From: Lachnospiraceae bacterium
Lineage (GTDB): Bacteria > Bacillota > Clostridia > Lachnospirales > Lachnospiraceae
Assembly: GCA_017558145.1 (NCBI GenBank)
Contig: JAFYWF010000063.1
Span: 23,253 to 87,252 of the forward strand
DNA length: 64,000 nt
Reading direction: 5' to 3'
Positions 9,535 to 18,302 of this stretch are shown here, in pieces (the stretch's first letter is position 1; the number at the start of each line of letters is the position of its first letter). The position numbers were made by a program, and so were the translations under genes. The notes beneath the pieces were generated by a model. That model saw nothing but the letters and a program-made list of their open reading frames with translations, did not search any database and was not told the origin of the DNA.

Positions 9535-11139
9535 ATGGCAGAAAATTTTGAAACAAAAAACACGGAAGATGGATATGAGGATATCTGTTTTTTGTGTCGC
9601 AGACCGGAAAGTAAGGCTGGAAAAATGTTTAAAATGCCAGGGAATATGACGATTTGCATGGACTGTATGCAAAAAACAATGGAAACAGTAAATCAAATGG
9701 ATTTTCAGAATATGTTTCATAATCCGGCATTTTTGGGAGGCTTTCCGCCTTTTGTGACTCCTTACCAACCTGATCAAGAAAAAGATTCAGAAGAACAAGA
9801 TTTTGGAGAAATTTCCAAAGAAGTTGTGGAGTCATCGGTAGAAGACAAAGTGATAGAAAATGGGGATGAGGAAACTCCAACCAAAGAAGATACCGGGGAA
9901 GAGAAGGAGCAACCTACGAGTGGTCGCCCTTTCCCTAATATTCGATTTATCAATTTGGCAGATATGCAGATGGATGGAATGTTTTCTAATAAACAAAAGC
10001 TGAAAAAAAGAAAAAAAAGTGACAAACCAATTTTAGATATAAAAAATATTCCCCCACCACATAAAATTAAAGCTCAGTTAGATGAATATGTGATTGGACA
10101 GGAAAAAGCTAAAAAGGTGATATCGGTTGCTGTATATAATCACTATAAACGTGTAGCCACCGGAACTATGGATGAGATAGAAATTGAAAAATCCAACATG
10201 TTGATGATAGGTCCAACAGGAAGTGGTAAAACGTATTTGGTAAAAACTTTGGCGAAGCTTTTAGATGTGCCTTTGGCTATTACGGATGCCACTTCTCTTA
10301 CGGAAGCAGGCTATATCGGTGATGATATTGAAAGTGTAGTGAGTAAGCTTTTAGCAGCAGCAGATAATGACGTTGACAAAGCAGAAATGGGAATTATTTT
10401 TATCGATGAGATTGATAAGATTGCGAAAAAGAAAAATACCCATTCTCGTGATGTTAGTGGTGAGAGCGTACAACAGGGGATGCTCAAGTTATTAGAAGGA
10501 GCTGAAGTTGAAGTACCTGTGGGAGCCAGCAATAAAAATGCTATGGTGCCTATGACGACCATTAATACCAGAAATATTTTATTTATTTGTGGAGGAGCTT
10601 TCCCGGATTTATCTGAAATTATTAAACAGAGATTGAATAAACAAAGTTCCATTGGCTTTGGTGCAGATTTAAAGGATAAATATGACAAGGAAAAAAATAT
10701 TCTGGATCGTGTCACGGTAGAAGATTTGAGAAAATTTGGAATGATTCCGGAATTTATTGGTCGTCTTCCGGTAATTTATACTTTGCAAGGTCTCACTAAG
10801 GAAATGTTGGTTCAGATTTTAAAAGAACCTAAAAATGCCATTTTAAAACAGTATCAGAAGCTTTTGGAATTGGATGAGGTAAAATTAGAGTTCGATGACA
10901 GTGCGTTAGAAGCAATCGCTGAAAAAGCAATGGAAAAGGATACCGGAGCAAGAGCATTAAGAGCCATTATTGAAGAATTTATGCTTGATATTATGTACGA
11001 GATTCCCAAGGATGACAATATTGGTAAAGTAACCATTACCCGAGCCTATATTGAAGGAACCGGTGGACCAATCATTGATATTCGTAATAATTTGGTAGGC
11101 AATGAAGAAAGAAATGCTTTGAAAGAAATCAGTGAGTAG
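9535..11139 (+). CDS. clpX: ClpX-family AAA+ unfoldase with extended linker
   Basis: 534 residues from ATG 9535, which has GGAG 6 nt upstream; an in-frame upstream ATG at 9493 lacks an SD. A zinc-binding domain (C18, C21, C41, C44) is followed by a linker of about 120 residues that is very acidic at 80-125 and Lys-rich at 155-163, then the AAA+ module. Walker A GPTGSGKT is at 226-233, pore loop GYIG at 259-262, Walker B FIDEID at 289-294, the IGF ClpP-docking tripeptide at 373-375 and GRLPV further on. Usual ClpX is about 420 residues, so the linker is the oddity. No clpP or tig is adjacent, so this could be a second ClpX of the genome. Confidence 0.88.
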   Translation: MAENFETKNTEDGYEDICFLCRRPESKAGKMFKMPGNMTICMDCMQKTMETVNQMDFQNMFHNPAFLGGFPPFVTPYQPDQEKDSEEQDFGEISKEVVESSVEDKVIENGDEETPTKEDTGEEKEQPTSGRPFPNIRFINLADMQMDGMFSNKQKLKKRKKSDKPILDIKNIPPPHKIKAQLDEYVIGQEKAKKVISVAVYNHYKRVATGTMDEIEIEKSNMLMIGPTGSGKTYLVKTLAKLLDVPLAITDATSLTEAGYIGDDIESVVSKLLAAADNDVDKAEMGIIFIDEIDKIAKKKNTHSRDVSGESVQQGMLKLLEGAEVEVPVGASNKNAMVPMTTINTRNILFICGGAFPDLSEIIKQRLNKQSSIGFGADLKDKYDKEKNILDRVTVEDLRKFGMIPEFIGRLPVIYTLQGLTKEMLVQILKEPKNAILKQYQKLLELDEVKLEFDDSALEAIAEKAMEKDTGARALRAIIEEFMLDIMYEIPKDDNIGKVTITRAYIEGTGGPIIDIRNNLVGNEERNALKEISE

Positions 11140-11173
11140 AATTTGGATTGTTTCCTAAAAAAATATTGATAGC

Positions 11174-11224
11174 AAATCCCTTCGTTTTACATACTTTAGA
11201 GTAAGTAAACGAAGGGATTTTTTT
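11174..11224 (+). terminator. Intrinsic terminator after the clpX-type gene, overlapping the next gene's SD
   Basis: Perfect 14-bp arms (11174-11187 and 11207-11220) followed by a T run reaching 11224. The next start codon is at 11225. The only SD candidate for that gene, AAGGGA (11212-11217), lies inside the 3' arm, so this hairpin may also control translation of the subtilase. Confidence 0.85.
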
Positions 11225-13003
11225 ATGGATATAGGGGAAGAAATAAATTCTTGCCGAGAGAAAATATTGTCTAATGACTATTCAGACTGGATTACAGATT
11301 TTGAACTCACCAGTGAGCTGATAAATCTAGATACTACGGAAGGGGATTATTGTTATCGACAGGTTGATGATACGCTCGGATTGGTATTTACAAAAAGGGA
11401 TTCCATGAATCCTATAGGATTGTTGAATTATTCTTATCAGCAATTACCAAGTTTATTTGGATTGCAGCAATTGACGACCAATGCCATAAATACGGAATTT
11501 GATTCCTCGCCATTGGTGGAAAGTGGAATTACAAGAGTCCAAAGAGAACCTTTGAATTTATCCGGTAGAGGTACCGTTTTGGTATTTATAGATACAGGAA
11601 TTGATTATACGAACCCGGTGTTTCGCAATTCTGACGGGAGCAGTCGAATTATAGCAATTTGGGATCAGACAATACAAAGCGGGCAGCCACCAGAAGGTTT
11701 TTGGTATGGAACACAATATTTACGAGAAGAAATTAATCGTGCATTAGAAAATGAAAATCCTTATACCCTTGTTCCCACAAAAGATGAAAACGGACATGGG
11801 ACCGCAGTGGCATCTATTGCATGTGGCAGCCGAATGTCAGATAGAACTTATTCTGGTGTAGCTTATGAAGCAGATATTTTAGTGATTAAATTAAAAGAAT
11901 GTAAAAAATATTTGCGAGAATACTATTTGCTCCCGGAAGATGTACCGGCATATCAATCCACGGACATCATTATGGCTTTAGAGTATGCAGATGGATATGC
12001 CAGAAGTTTTGTCAGACCGGTTATTTTTTGTATGGCATTAGGAACGTCGTATGGAAGTCATAGCGGAACATCACCTTTGAGTAATTATATTAACCGTTTG
12101 GGTGAGAAAAGAAGCCGTGTCTTTGTCATTGGTGGAGGAAATGAAGGAAATGCAGCTCACCATTATCGGGGAGATCTTAGTCCTATCGGAAGTGAAGCCG
12201 GAAAAATGGAAGAAATAGAAATCAGAGTAGGGGATGGAGAGAAAGGTTTTTTGGCAGAAATATGGGGAAAATCACCTAATGTATTTTCTCTAGCGATTAG
12301 AACTCCCGGAGGGGAGGAAATTCCCAATACTGGGATTCGTATCGATCGGGGTGTGGAATATCAATTTGTATATGAAAAGGCCATGATTACAGTAAGTTAC
12401 GCATTGGTAGAGGGAACCACAGGGGATGAGTTGATTACATTACGATTTCAGAATCCGACACCGGGAATTTGGACTATTTTGTTGCAAAATGAAAGTGGCT
12501 TGAAAAATGCACCGGTGCATTTGTGGCTTCCTATTTCGGAATTTTTAAGTGCAGAAACTTATTTATTGCGCCCTAACCCAGAGATTACCATGACGATTCC
12601 GGCTTATGCTCAAAGTGCAATTACCACAGTTACTTATAATTCTTACAACAATAGTGTTTATGTGAGAAGTGGAAGAGGATTTTCAAGAGGAAGTGAGATT
12701 AAGCCGGATCTGGCAGCTCCCGGGGTGGAGATTTCCTCTATCTTCAGGGGACTTCCAGGTGAAGTGCGTGTGGGAAAGGTAACGGGAGCCGCCGCTTCGA
12801 CGGCTATGATGACAGGGGCGGCCTCCTTGTTCATGCAATGGGCAGTGCCTGAGAAGAATGCTTCATATTTGAAAAGTAGTGAAGTGAAAAATTATTTTAT
12901 TCGGGGAGCTATTCGGGAAGAAAACCTCACCTATCCTAATCGTTTGTGGGGATTTGGGAAATTGTCTCTAGAAGGAGTATTTGATTCTTTGGCGGGAATC
13001 TAA
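11225..13003 (+). CDS. Csp-like S8 subtilase lacking the catalytic serine (predicted pseudoprotease)
   Basis: 592 residues with no signal peptide. The subtilase fold is recognised from Asp123 (FIDTGID), His191 (ENGHGTAVAS) and the oxyanion Asn306 (GGGNEGN). In the segment that should read G-T-S-x-x-x-A the protein has GAAASTAMMTG (521-531), so the nucleophile position (523) is Ala. The DNA there is unambiguous and in frame. An insertion of about 170 residues between the oxyanion Asn and the Ser region is typical of Clostridia Csp germination proteases, in which CspC and CspA are also inactive. The protein is predicted to bind a partner or ligand and not to cleave. A spore germination gene lies next to it on the other strand. 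Confidence 0.82.
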   Translation: MDIGEEINSCREKILSNDYSDWITDFELTSELINLDTTEGDYCYRQVDDTLGLVFTKRDSMNPIGLLNYSYQQLPSLFGLQQLTTNAINTEFDSSPLVESGITRVQREPLNLSGRGTVLVFIDTGIDYTNPVFRNSDGSSRIIAIWDQTIQSGQPPEGFWYGTQYLREEINRALENENPYTLVPTKDENGHGTAVASIACGSRMSDRTYSGVAYEADILVIKLKECKKYLREYYLLPEDVPAYQSTDIIMALEYADGYARSFVRPVIFCMALGTSYGSHSGTSPLSNYINRLGEKRSRVFVIGGGNEGNAAHHYRGDLSPIGSEAGKMEEIEIRVGDGEKGFLAEIWGKSPNVFSLAIRTPGGEEIPNTGIRIDRGVEYQFVYEKAMITVSYALVEGTTGDELITLRFQNPTPGIWTILLQNESGLKNAPVHLWLPISEFLSAETYLLRPNPEITMTIPAYAQSAITTVTYNSYNNSVYVRSGRGFSRGSEIKPDLAAPGVEISSIFRGLPGEVRVGKVTGAAASTAMMTGAASLFMQWAVPEKNASYLKSSEVKNYFIRGAIREENLTYPNRLWGFGKLSLEGVFDSLAGI

Positions 13004-13026
13004 AGGATAAAGTATGGAGGAACAGT

Positions 13027-13057
13027 ACCGCTGTTAAGAAGGTTTACTAACAGCGGT
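13027..13057. terminator. Bidirectional hairpin between convergent subtilase and germination genes
   Basis: ACCGCTGTTA (13027-13036) and TAACAGCGGT (13048-13057) pair perfectly. The 3' arm overlaps the stop codon and last codons of the minus-strand gene. It is a plausible terminator for the plus-strand subtilase. Confidence 0.65.
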
Positions 13058-14501
13058 GTTTATCTTCAGGTTGTGGTTGCACTTTATCTGTAGGGAAACG
13101 AAAAATAAGTCTGGAAAGAGCTTTTGGGCATAACGGATATAGTGGCCATAGATAGTGAGAAGTAGAAAACACAGGAGTAGTGATGATGGAAATCAGAATT
13201 AATAATAAACCTATAGCAAATCCCCATTTGGCAAAAAATCCTGTCATTAAGATTAAAAATAAGCGAAATATTTTAACGGCATCTGCCAGCTCCACACTGG
13301 CGATTCCAAGAGAAGAGAGCAAGGTGGCTGCTCCATAAAAAATCACTTCTTCATTTGTCCATTGTAAAGAAATTGCCATGTCTCCAAGTAACAATCCACC
13401 TACAATGGCAAAGGCACCGGAGTAAGCATTAGAGGCATGAGCAGAAGCATATTTAAATAAATCTAATCCCAATTCAACAAATAGTACGTACACAAAGATG
13501 GCGGTAGGTTGGAAGGTGTCAGGTATCATACCTTGTAAAAATCCTGGAAGTAATTCCGGCTGTAAGCAGAACAATAAAAATAAAGGCATGAGAAAAAGAC
13601 TGATAAAAAAACAAACCAATCGAACCAGTCGTGTATAAGTGCCTACCAATGGACTTTTGTAATAGTCTTCCGGACTTTGTGTAAATTGGAATAAATGGCA
13701 AGGAAGTACTAAGGCAAAAGGAGAAGTATCCACCATAAGCAGAATATAACCTTCTGCCAGATAACTACAGGCTACATCCGGGCGGGCAGTAAGAAAGGCA
13801 GATGGCATAGGATGCAGCAATGATTTTTTGATTAACAATTCTTGTAAGCTATGAATCCCCATTGTGAGGGAGCTGGTGTTGATATTTTTCAATTGTTTTT
13901 GCAGTGTTTTTAAAAATTTATCATCACATTGATTTTCTAAATAAGCAATCGCTACATCTGTGTTACTAAAGGTTCCGATTTGGGTGAGGGAAAAAGTAAG
14001 TCCCGGATAGCGGAGTCTTCTTCGAATTAAGTTACAGTTAGTTAAAAGCGTTTCAGTAAACCCATCTTTTGCTCCTTGAATTACGCGTTCTGTATCCGGT
14101 TCTTCTATACTACGTGTGGGATATTTGCGAGTATCAATAATTAGTCCTTGTTCATATCCATCCATCAATAGGATACAAGGACCACAAAGAAGGTTATGAA
14201 GCATTTCGGTAGGGGAACTAGAGAAGGTTATCTGAGCGTAGAAAAATTGATCTTTTACATATTGGGGTAAAGAGGATGTTTGTTTGGCGCCTGCCTGAAA
14301 ATCGATTGCTTCAATATCAGCAAAAAGCCATTGAATTGTTTGAAGATCGCACATTCCGTTGATAGCCAGGAAATAACAAGAAGTAGAACCTAGTGTAATA
14401 TCACGGGTAATGATATCGAAACTTTTTCCAATGGGAAGAAGTTGGTGAAACAATGCAATGTTCTTTTTGAGGCTTGGATATAGTTTTAATGGAATTGACA
14501 T
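13047..14501 (-). CDS. Spore germination protein, GerAA/SpoVAF family
   Basis: 484 residues. A soluble N-terminal domain (about 1-290) contains the family hallmarks RRRLRYPGL and TDVAIAYLE, and is followed by four or five TM helices (about 295-460). In the GerA family this subunit forms the nutrient-gated channel of the spore inner membrane; SpoVAF is a related 490-residue protein. A strong SD (AGGAGGT) precedes the start. No GerAB or GerAC partner is adjacent; the gene is the second of a minus-strand pair with an LspA-like gene 21 nt upstream. Whether it is a germinant receptor subunit or a SpoVAF equivalent cannot be decided here. Confidence 0.87.
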   Translation of the reverse strand: MSIPLKLYPSLKKNIALFHQLLPIGKSFDIITRDITLGSTSCYFLAINGMCDLQTIQWLFADIEAIDFQAGAKQTSSLPQYVKDQFFYAQITFSSSPTEMLHNLLCGPCILLMDGYEQGLIIDTRKYPTRSIEEPDTERVIQGAKDGFTETLLTNCNLIRRRLRYPGLTFSLTQIGTFSNTDVAIAYLENQCDDKFLKTLQKQLKNINTSSLTMGIHSLQELLIKKSLLHPMPSAFLTARPDVACSYLAEGYILLMVDTSPFALVLPCHLFQFTQSPEDYYKSPLVGTYTRLVRLVCFFISLFLMPLFLLFCLQPELLPGFLQGMIPDTFQPTAIFVYVLFVELGLDLFKYASAHASNAYSGAFAIVGGLLLGDMAISLQWTNEEVIFYGAATLLSSLGIASVELADAVKIFRLFLILMTGFFAKWGFAIGLLLILISIITTPVFSTSHYLWPLYPLCPKALSRLIFRFPTDKVQPQPEDKHRC

Positions 14502-14522
14502 AGGTACCTCCTAAAGTCTCTG

Positions 14523-14975
14523 TTAAAAGTGTTCTGTTTTCAGTACCACTAATAGTGTTCCGATCAAAATACAAAAGTCAGAAATATTAAATACAATACG
14601 ATTAAACTTTTCAAAAGGAGTACAAAAAGAAAAATAATCAATAACATGATTTCTGCTCAGTCGATCATAAGTATTGCTAAAAGCCCCACCCAAAAGTAGG
14701 GATAAGCCTAACTTTAAAATATAATTCCCTTTTTGAAATAAAGTAATCATGAAGAAAATACCAATGAGACAAGTGAATAAAATAGATATTAAATGCAGTA
14801 ATTTCCTTTGGTATTGCATGATATTCAAAAAAGCACCGGGATTGTGGTATTTGCGAACACGGATTTTGTCATGAAATAAATAGGTTTGTTTTTTATCATC
14901 ATAAACGGCCTCTATATAATTTTTTGTTTTCCATTCAAAAATAATAATACAAATAATAAGTAAAATAAAAATCAT
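14523..14975 (-). CDS. lspA: Divergent signal peptidase II (lipoprotein signal peptidase)
   Basis: 150 residues, close to family length, with four hydrophobic segments. Diagnostic pieces are present in order: NPGAFLN, GGAFSNTYDR (first catalytic Asp) with VIDYF after it, and FNISDF (second catalytic Asp). It would cleave prolipoprotein signal peptides before the lipidated Cys. The sequence is more divergent than a housekeeping LspA and is coupled to a spore germination gene, so it may be a sporulation-specific paralogue; that is inference. The SD AAAGGAG lies just upstream of the start. Confidence 0.75.
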   Translation of the reverse strand: MIFILLIICIIIFEWKTKNYIEAVYDDKKQTYLFHDKIRVRKYHNPGAFLNIMQYQRKLLHLISILFTCLIGIFFMITLFQKGNYILKLGLSLLLGGAFSNTYDRLSRNHVIDYFSFCTPFEKFNRIVFNISDFCILIGTLLVVLKTEHF

Positions 14976-15178
14976 GACATGCTCCTTTAAAATAATTCTA
15001 ATTCCATCAATACCAAGATAGATACATGGATTTAAGGAATAATTAACTTACAAATAGTATATCCCATTTTTCTTATTTCAACTATCGAATTCTAATGAAG
15101 TTAGTATACAAAATTTAAAATCTTTGGTACAATCTGAAAAGATATGAGTTTATAGAAAAGTTGGGAGATATATATAAT

Positions 15179-16222
15179 ATGAAAAAGAGATTTCAATATA
15201 GATTAACCTTGTTGATGTTGGGAGCCATTTTTATGACAGGATGTGCTGGTGCGAAGGAAACCAACGCAGAAACAAAGGAAGTTGTAAAAGAGGCGGTAGC
15301 ATTTCCACAAGCTGGTGAAGGAAGTGAAGCATTTGTGGAGGGGGCAGTTGACGTAGAAAGTAATAGCGAAGAACAAATGCAGGCTTCAGAAAGTAGTGAA
15401 AATGAAGCAACAGTAGAAACAGGGAAAGAAGATTCTAAAAAGAATCAAAAAGCTACCAATGGTTCTATAAAAGTAGCAACCGTAGGAAGTCCTAATATAG
15501 AAATTTTACAGCAAGCAGGTGTTTTTTTAGCGGAGAAAGGATATCAGTTAGAGATAGAAGTTTGTGAAGATTATCTGACACCTAATCAAAAGGTAGTGGA
15601 AGGAGTCGTAGATTGTAATTACTATCAGCATGAAGCTTTTATGGAACGATATAATATTGAGCATCAGACAACTCTCGCGGAAGTGGATAAGGTTTATTAT
15701 GAACCGATGGTAATTTTAAGTAAGAAAATTGGAGATCTTACAGAAGTGGCTAAAGGAATGAAGGTTGCTGTTTCAAATAATCCAACAGCAGTGGCAAGAG
15801 CTCTTTGGTTATTGCAAGATGTAGAACTTCTTACACTGATGAGTGATGCAGATATGAATACGGTAAAAGATGATATTGCAGAAAATCCTAATGGATTGGA
15901 ATTCGTTTTTGTAGATGAGAATCAGTTATTAGAACAATTAGATGTAGCAGATTTCGTAGTATGTGCAAAAGGATTTGCTATGCAAGAGGCGATAAATATT
16001 AGAGATATGTTGTTGGCAGAAGAAAAGAGTGACTCCATGATGGCGCAGAAACTGGCTCAGATTATTGTAGCAGCAGATGCCGGGAATCAGAAAGCAAAGG
16101 TACTAAAGGAAGTCTTAGAATCTGAGGAAATGAAGCAATTTATTGCAACGAAATATCAAGGTAGTATTTGTGTAGTAGAAGAAGCTGTAGAAGAAAGTAA
16201 AGAGGCAGAAAATGCTGAATAA
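15179..16222 (+). CDS. MetQ/NlpA-family substrate-binding lipoprotein
   Basis: 347 residues from ATG 15179, with GGGAGA 10 nt upstream; a TTG at 15161 is less likely. The signal peptide ends in a lipobox-like FMTGC (Cys about residue 22). An acidic, Ser/Glu-rich spacer of about 75 residues leads to the binding domain starting near IKVATVGSPN. NYYQHEAFM resembles the YQH substrate-contact motif of MetQ. The usual role is delivery of methionine to a MetNI transporter, but no metN or metI is adjacent. Instead the gene overlaps a polytopic membrane protein by 11 nt. The ligand is uncertain. Confidence 0.8.
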   Translation: MKKRFQYRLTLLMLGAIFMTGCAGAKETNAETKEVVKEAVAFPQAGEGSEAFVEGAVDVESNSEEQMQASESSENEATVETGKEDSKKNQKATNGSIKVATVGSPNIEILQQAGVFLAEKGYQLEIEVCEDYLTPNQKVVEGVVDCNYYQHEAFMERYNIEHQTTLAEVDKVYYEPMVILSKKIGDLTEVAKGMKVAVSNNPTAVARALWLLQDVELLTLMSDADMNTVKDDIAENPNGLEFVFVDENQLLEQLDVADFVVCAKGFAMQEAINIRDMLLAEEKSDSMMAQKLAQIIVAADAGNQKAKVLKEVLESEEMKQFIATKYQGSICVVEEAVEESKEAENAE

Positions 16223-17951
16223 AGTGAAAAAAAATTGGGTGATATATTTCATAATGGGTTTAGCATTGCTTCAGGTGCTAATGTTCACTTTGTGGGGAGA
16301 ACATAGTTTTATTGCCATTCATGATAACTTAGATTTATTTGTAGCCCATAATACACTTATGAAAAATCAGGGGATTTTCTTCGGAAAGGCAAAAGAAGCT
16401 TTTCTGGTGGGCGGTGTAAGCCGTAATCTCTTAGGAAGTGAATTTTCATTTTATAATATTTTATATTATATATTTGCACCTTATACAGCGTATGTTATTG
16501 GTTACTTTTTGAAGTTAGGAATTGGTTTTTTCTCTTTTGTGGTTTTATCGAAAGAAATCTGGGGAGAAAAGTTCGAAAATTATAAAAACTTAAATTATTT
16601 GGTAGCCGCAGCATTTTGTGTGATTCCGGTTTTTCCGGCATATGGATTAGCGTTTGTGTCGGTACCGTTGGTAGTATATTTATTAGTGAAAATATACCGT
16701 GAGCCAAAACCATTGTGGTATGGATTATTATTCTTGTATCCTTTGATTTCTTATTTTTCTTATTTTGGAATTTTTATTTTAGGATATATGATGCTGGCAT
16801 TTTTGTATATGTGCATCAAGGAGAGAAAGATTTTATTTTCTTATGGATTATCCATTGTTGTTTTGGCTGCAGGATATATTACATGGGAATACCGTTTGTT
16901 TATGGAAATTCTATTAAGCGACACTGTAACCATACGAGAAAGTATGGCTATGATGGATGTTAGCCTTGTACAGATGTTTGCGGACATGGTAAAAGTTATG
17001 GTAGATCCCGGATTTCATGCACAGGATTCTCACAGTTATTGGATTATGCCGGTAACAATTTTCATGTTGGTATTCATTAATTTTGAATTTGTGAAAAAGA
17101 AACAGTGGAGTAAAATTGGACAAAGTCCAATGAATTTTATATTTTTATGTATTGTATTTAATTGTCTTGTATATGGATTATATGAGTTAAAAGTGGTACA
17201 GCAATTAGTAGAAACTTTGTTGCCACCATTAAAAGGTTTTCAGTTTAACAGGACTATTTTCTTTAATCCATTTTTATGGTATTTCTTATTTTTCTTAATT
17301 TTAAAAGAGCTATATGACAGATATGCTAAAAATAAACTTAAAAATATTGGTATTTATGCTATAGCGGTGGGAGGAATTTTGGTATGTATGTTTTTCCCAC
17401 AAGTTTATAATGACTTTTATAGCAATTGTTATCATCATGCTTTTGAAATTTTAAAAGGAACACCAAGTACACAGCTGTCTTTCGAGCAGTTTTATTCCGA
17501 AGATTTGTTTGAAAAAATCAAAGAAGAGATTGATTATGATGGGCAATGGGCAGCAGCCTATGGCATGCATCCTGCGGTATTGCAGTACAATGGGATAGCA
17601 ACCTTAGATGGTTATTTAGGATTATACAGTGAAGAATACAAACAACAATTTGGAAAACTTATTGCACCTGCTTTAGATGGAAGTGAAGAATTTAGAACTA
17701 CTTTTTGGGAATCAGGTATTCGCGCCTATCTTTATTCCGGTGCAGGCGAAAATACCTACCAGCCATTAAAAGAACTGAATCTTGTAGATGATAAATTATA
17801 TATTGATGGTGATGTATTTAGAGAAATGGATGGAACCTATATTTTCTCCAGAATTGAAATTAGTAATGCAGATGAGCTTGGCTTAGAGTTAGTGGGAAAA
17901 TACACGCATGAATCCTCTCCATATATCATATTTGTATATGGGAATAAGTAA
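16212..17951 (+). CDS. Polytopic membrane protein, DUF6044-like, possible GT-C-type enzyme
   Basis: 579 residues with roughly ten hydrophobic helices in the first 400 residues and a soluble C-terminal domain of about 170 residues. An early loop, IAIHDNLDLFVAHN (about 35-48), holds acidic residues where GT-C glycosyltransferases keep their catalytic Asp. The overall look is that of uncharacterised membrane proteins found with surface-polysaccharide genes; the DUF6044 link is from memory of similar sequences. It overlaps the upstream lipoprotein gene by 11 nt, so the two are translationally coupled. Donor, acceptor and role are unknown. Confidence 0.65.
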   Translation: MLNKVKKNWVIYFIMGLALLQVLMFTLWGEHSFIAIHDNLDLFVAHNTLMKNQGIFFGKAKEAFLVGGVSRNLLGSEFSFYNILYYIFAPYTAYVIGYFLKLGIGFFSFVVLSKEIWGEKFENYKNLNYLVAAAFCVIPVFPAYGLAFVSVPLVVYLLVKIYREPKPLWYGLLFLYPLISYFSYFGIFILGYMMLAFLYMCIKERKILFSYGLSIVVLAAGYITWEYRLFMEILLSDTVTIRESMAMMDVSLVQMFADMVKVMVDPGFHAQDSHSYWIMPVTIFMLVFINFEFVKKKQWSKIGQSPMNFIFLCIVFNCLVYGLYELKVVQQLVETLLPPLKGFQFNRTIFFNPFLWYFLFFLILKELYDRYAKNKLKNIGIYAIAVGGILVCMFFPQVYNDFYSNCYHHAFEILKGTPSTQLSFEQFYSEDLFEKIKEEIDYDGQWAAAYGMHPAVLQYNGIATLDGYLGLYSEEYKQQFGKLIAPALDGSEEFRTTFWESGIRAYLYSGAGENTYQPLKELNLVDDKLYIDGDVFREMDGTYIFSRIEISNADELGLELVGKYTHESSPYIIFVYGNK

Positions 17952-18016
17952 TTGTTGAGATGTGAAATCCAATTAAAAAAATAATAATACAAAATAAGTC
18001 ACGATGATTTATAAGA

Positions 18017-18060
18017 GAATTAAAAAATGTTGAAGTATATGATTCAACATTTTTTAATTC
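18017..18060. terminator. Strong inverted repeat after the membrane protein gene
   Basis: A perfect 18-bp palindrome (18017-18034 with 18043-18060) around an 8-nt loop. The 3' arm contains six T in a row, and a partial second copy of the 3' arm (TTCAACATTTTTA) follows. It serves as a terminator for the plus-strand pair and possibly in both directions. Confidence 0.8.
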
Positions 18061-18107
18061 AACATTTTTATATCTTAAAATGATATTTTGAATTATGAAA
18101 TAAAACA

Positions 18108-18283
18108 GGGCTGTTTGAAATGTATAAGCGTTCTTATAATTCCAACTTGTACGCCTTTGTGAGACATTGTCTGTAAGAAACGAACAATAGCTACTTGTAG
18201 CTAATTGTACGTAGCTTACAGACAATGTAACTCGCAAGAGCGAACAAGGGAATTATAAAACGCGACTACATTCAAAACAGCCC
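18108..18283. repeat. 176-bp imperfect palindrome, MITE-like or structured element
   Basis: The element starts GGGCTGTTT and ends AAACAGCCC. Its exact centre (18195/18196) lies in TAGCTAC-TT-GTAGCTA. Matching blocks along the arms include TATAATTCC and the 14-mer ACATTGTCTGTAAG. No open frame fills it and no clear target-site duplication flanks it. It sits in the 351-bp gap between two convergent genes, beside a separate 18-bp terminator. It could be a miniature inverted-repeat element or a long RNA hairpin. Only one copy is seen in this window. Confidence 0.75.
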
Positions 18284-18302
18284 GTCCTTTAATCACTAAC
18301 CC

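Noticed and set aside
16715..16963. 82-codon plus-strand frame inside the polytopic membrane protein gene
   Set aside because: Fully contained in another frame of a continuous 579-residue membrane protein; no independent signals.
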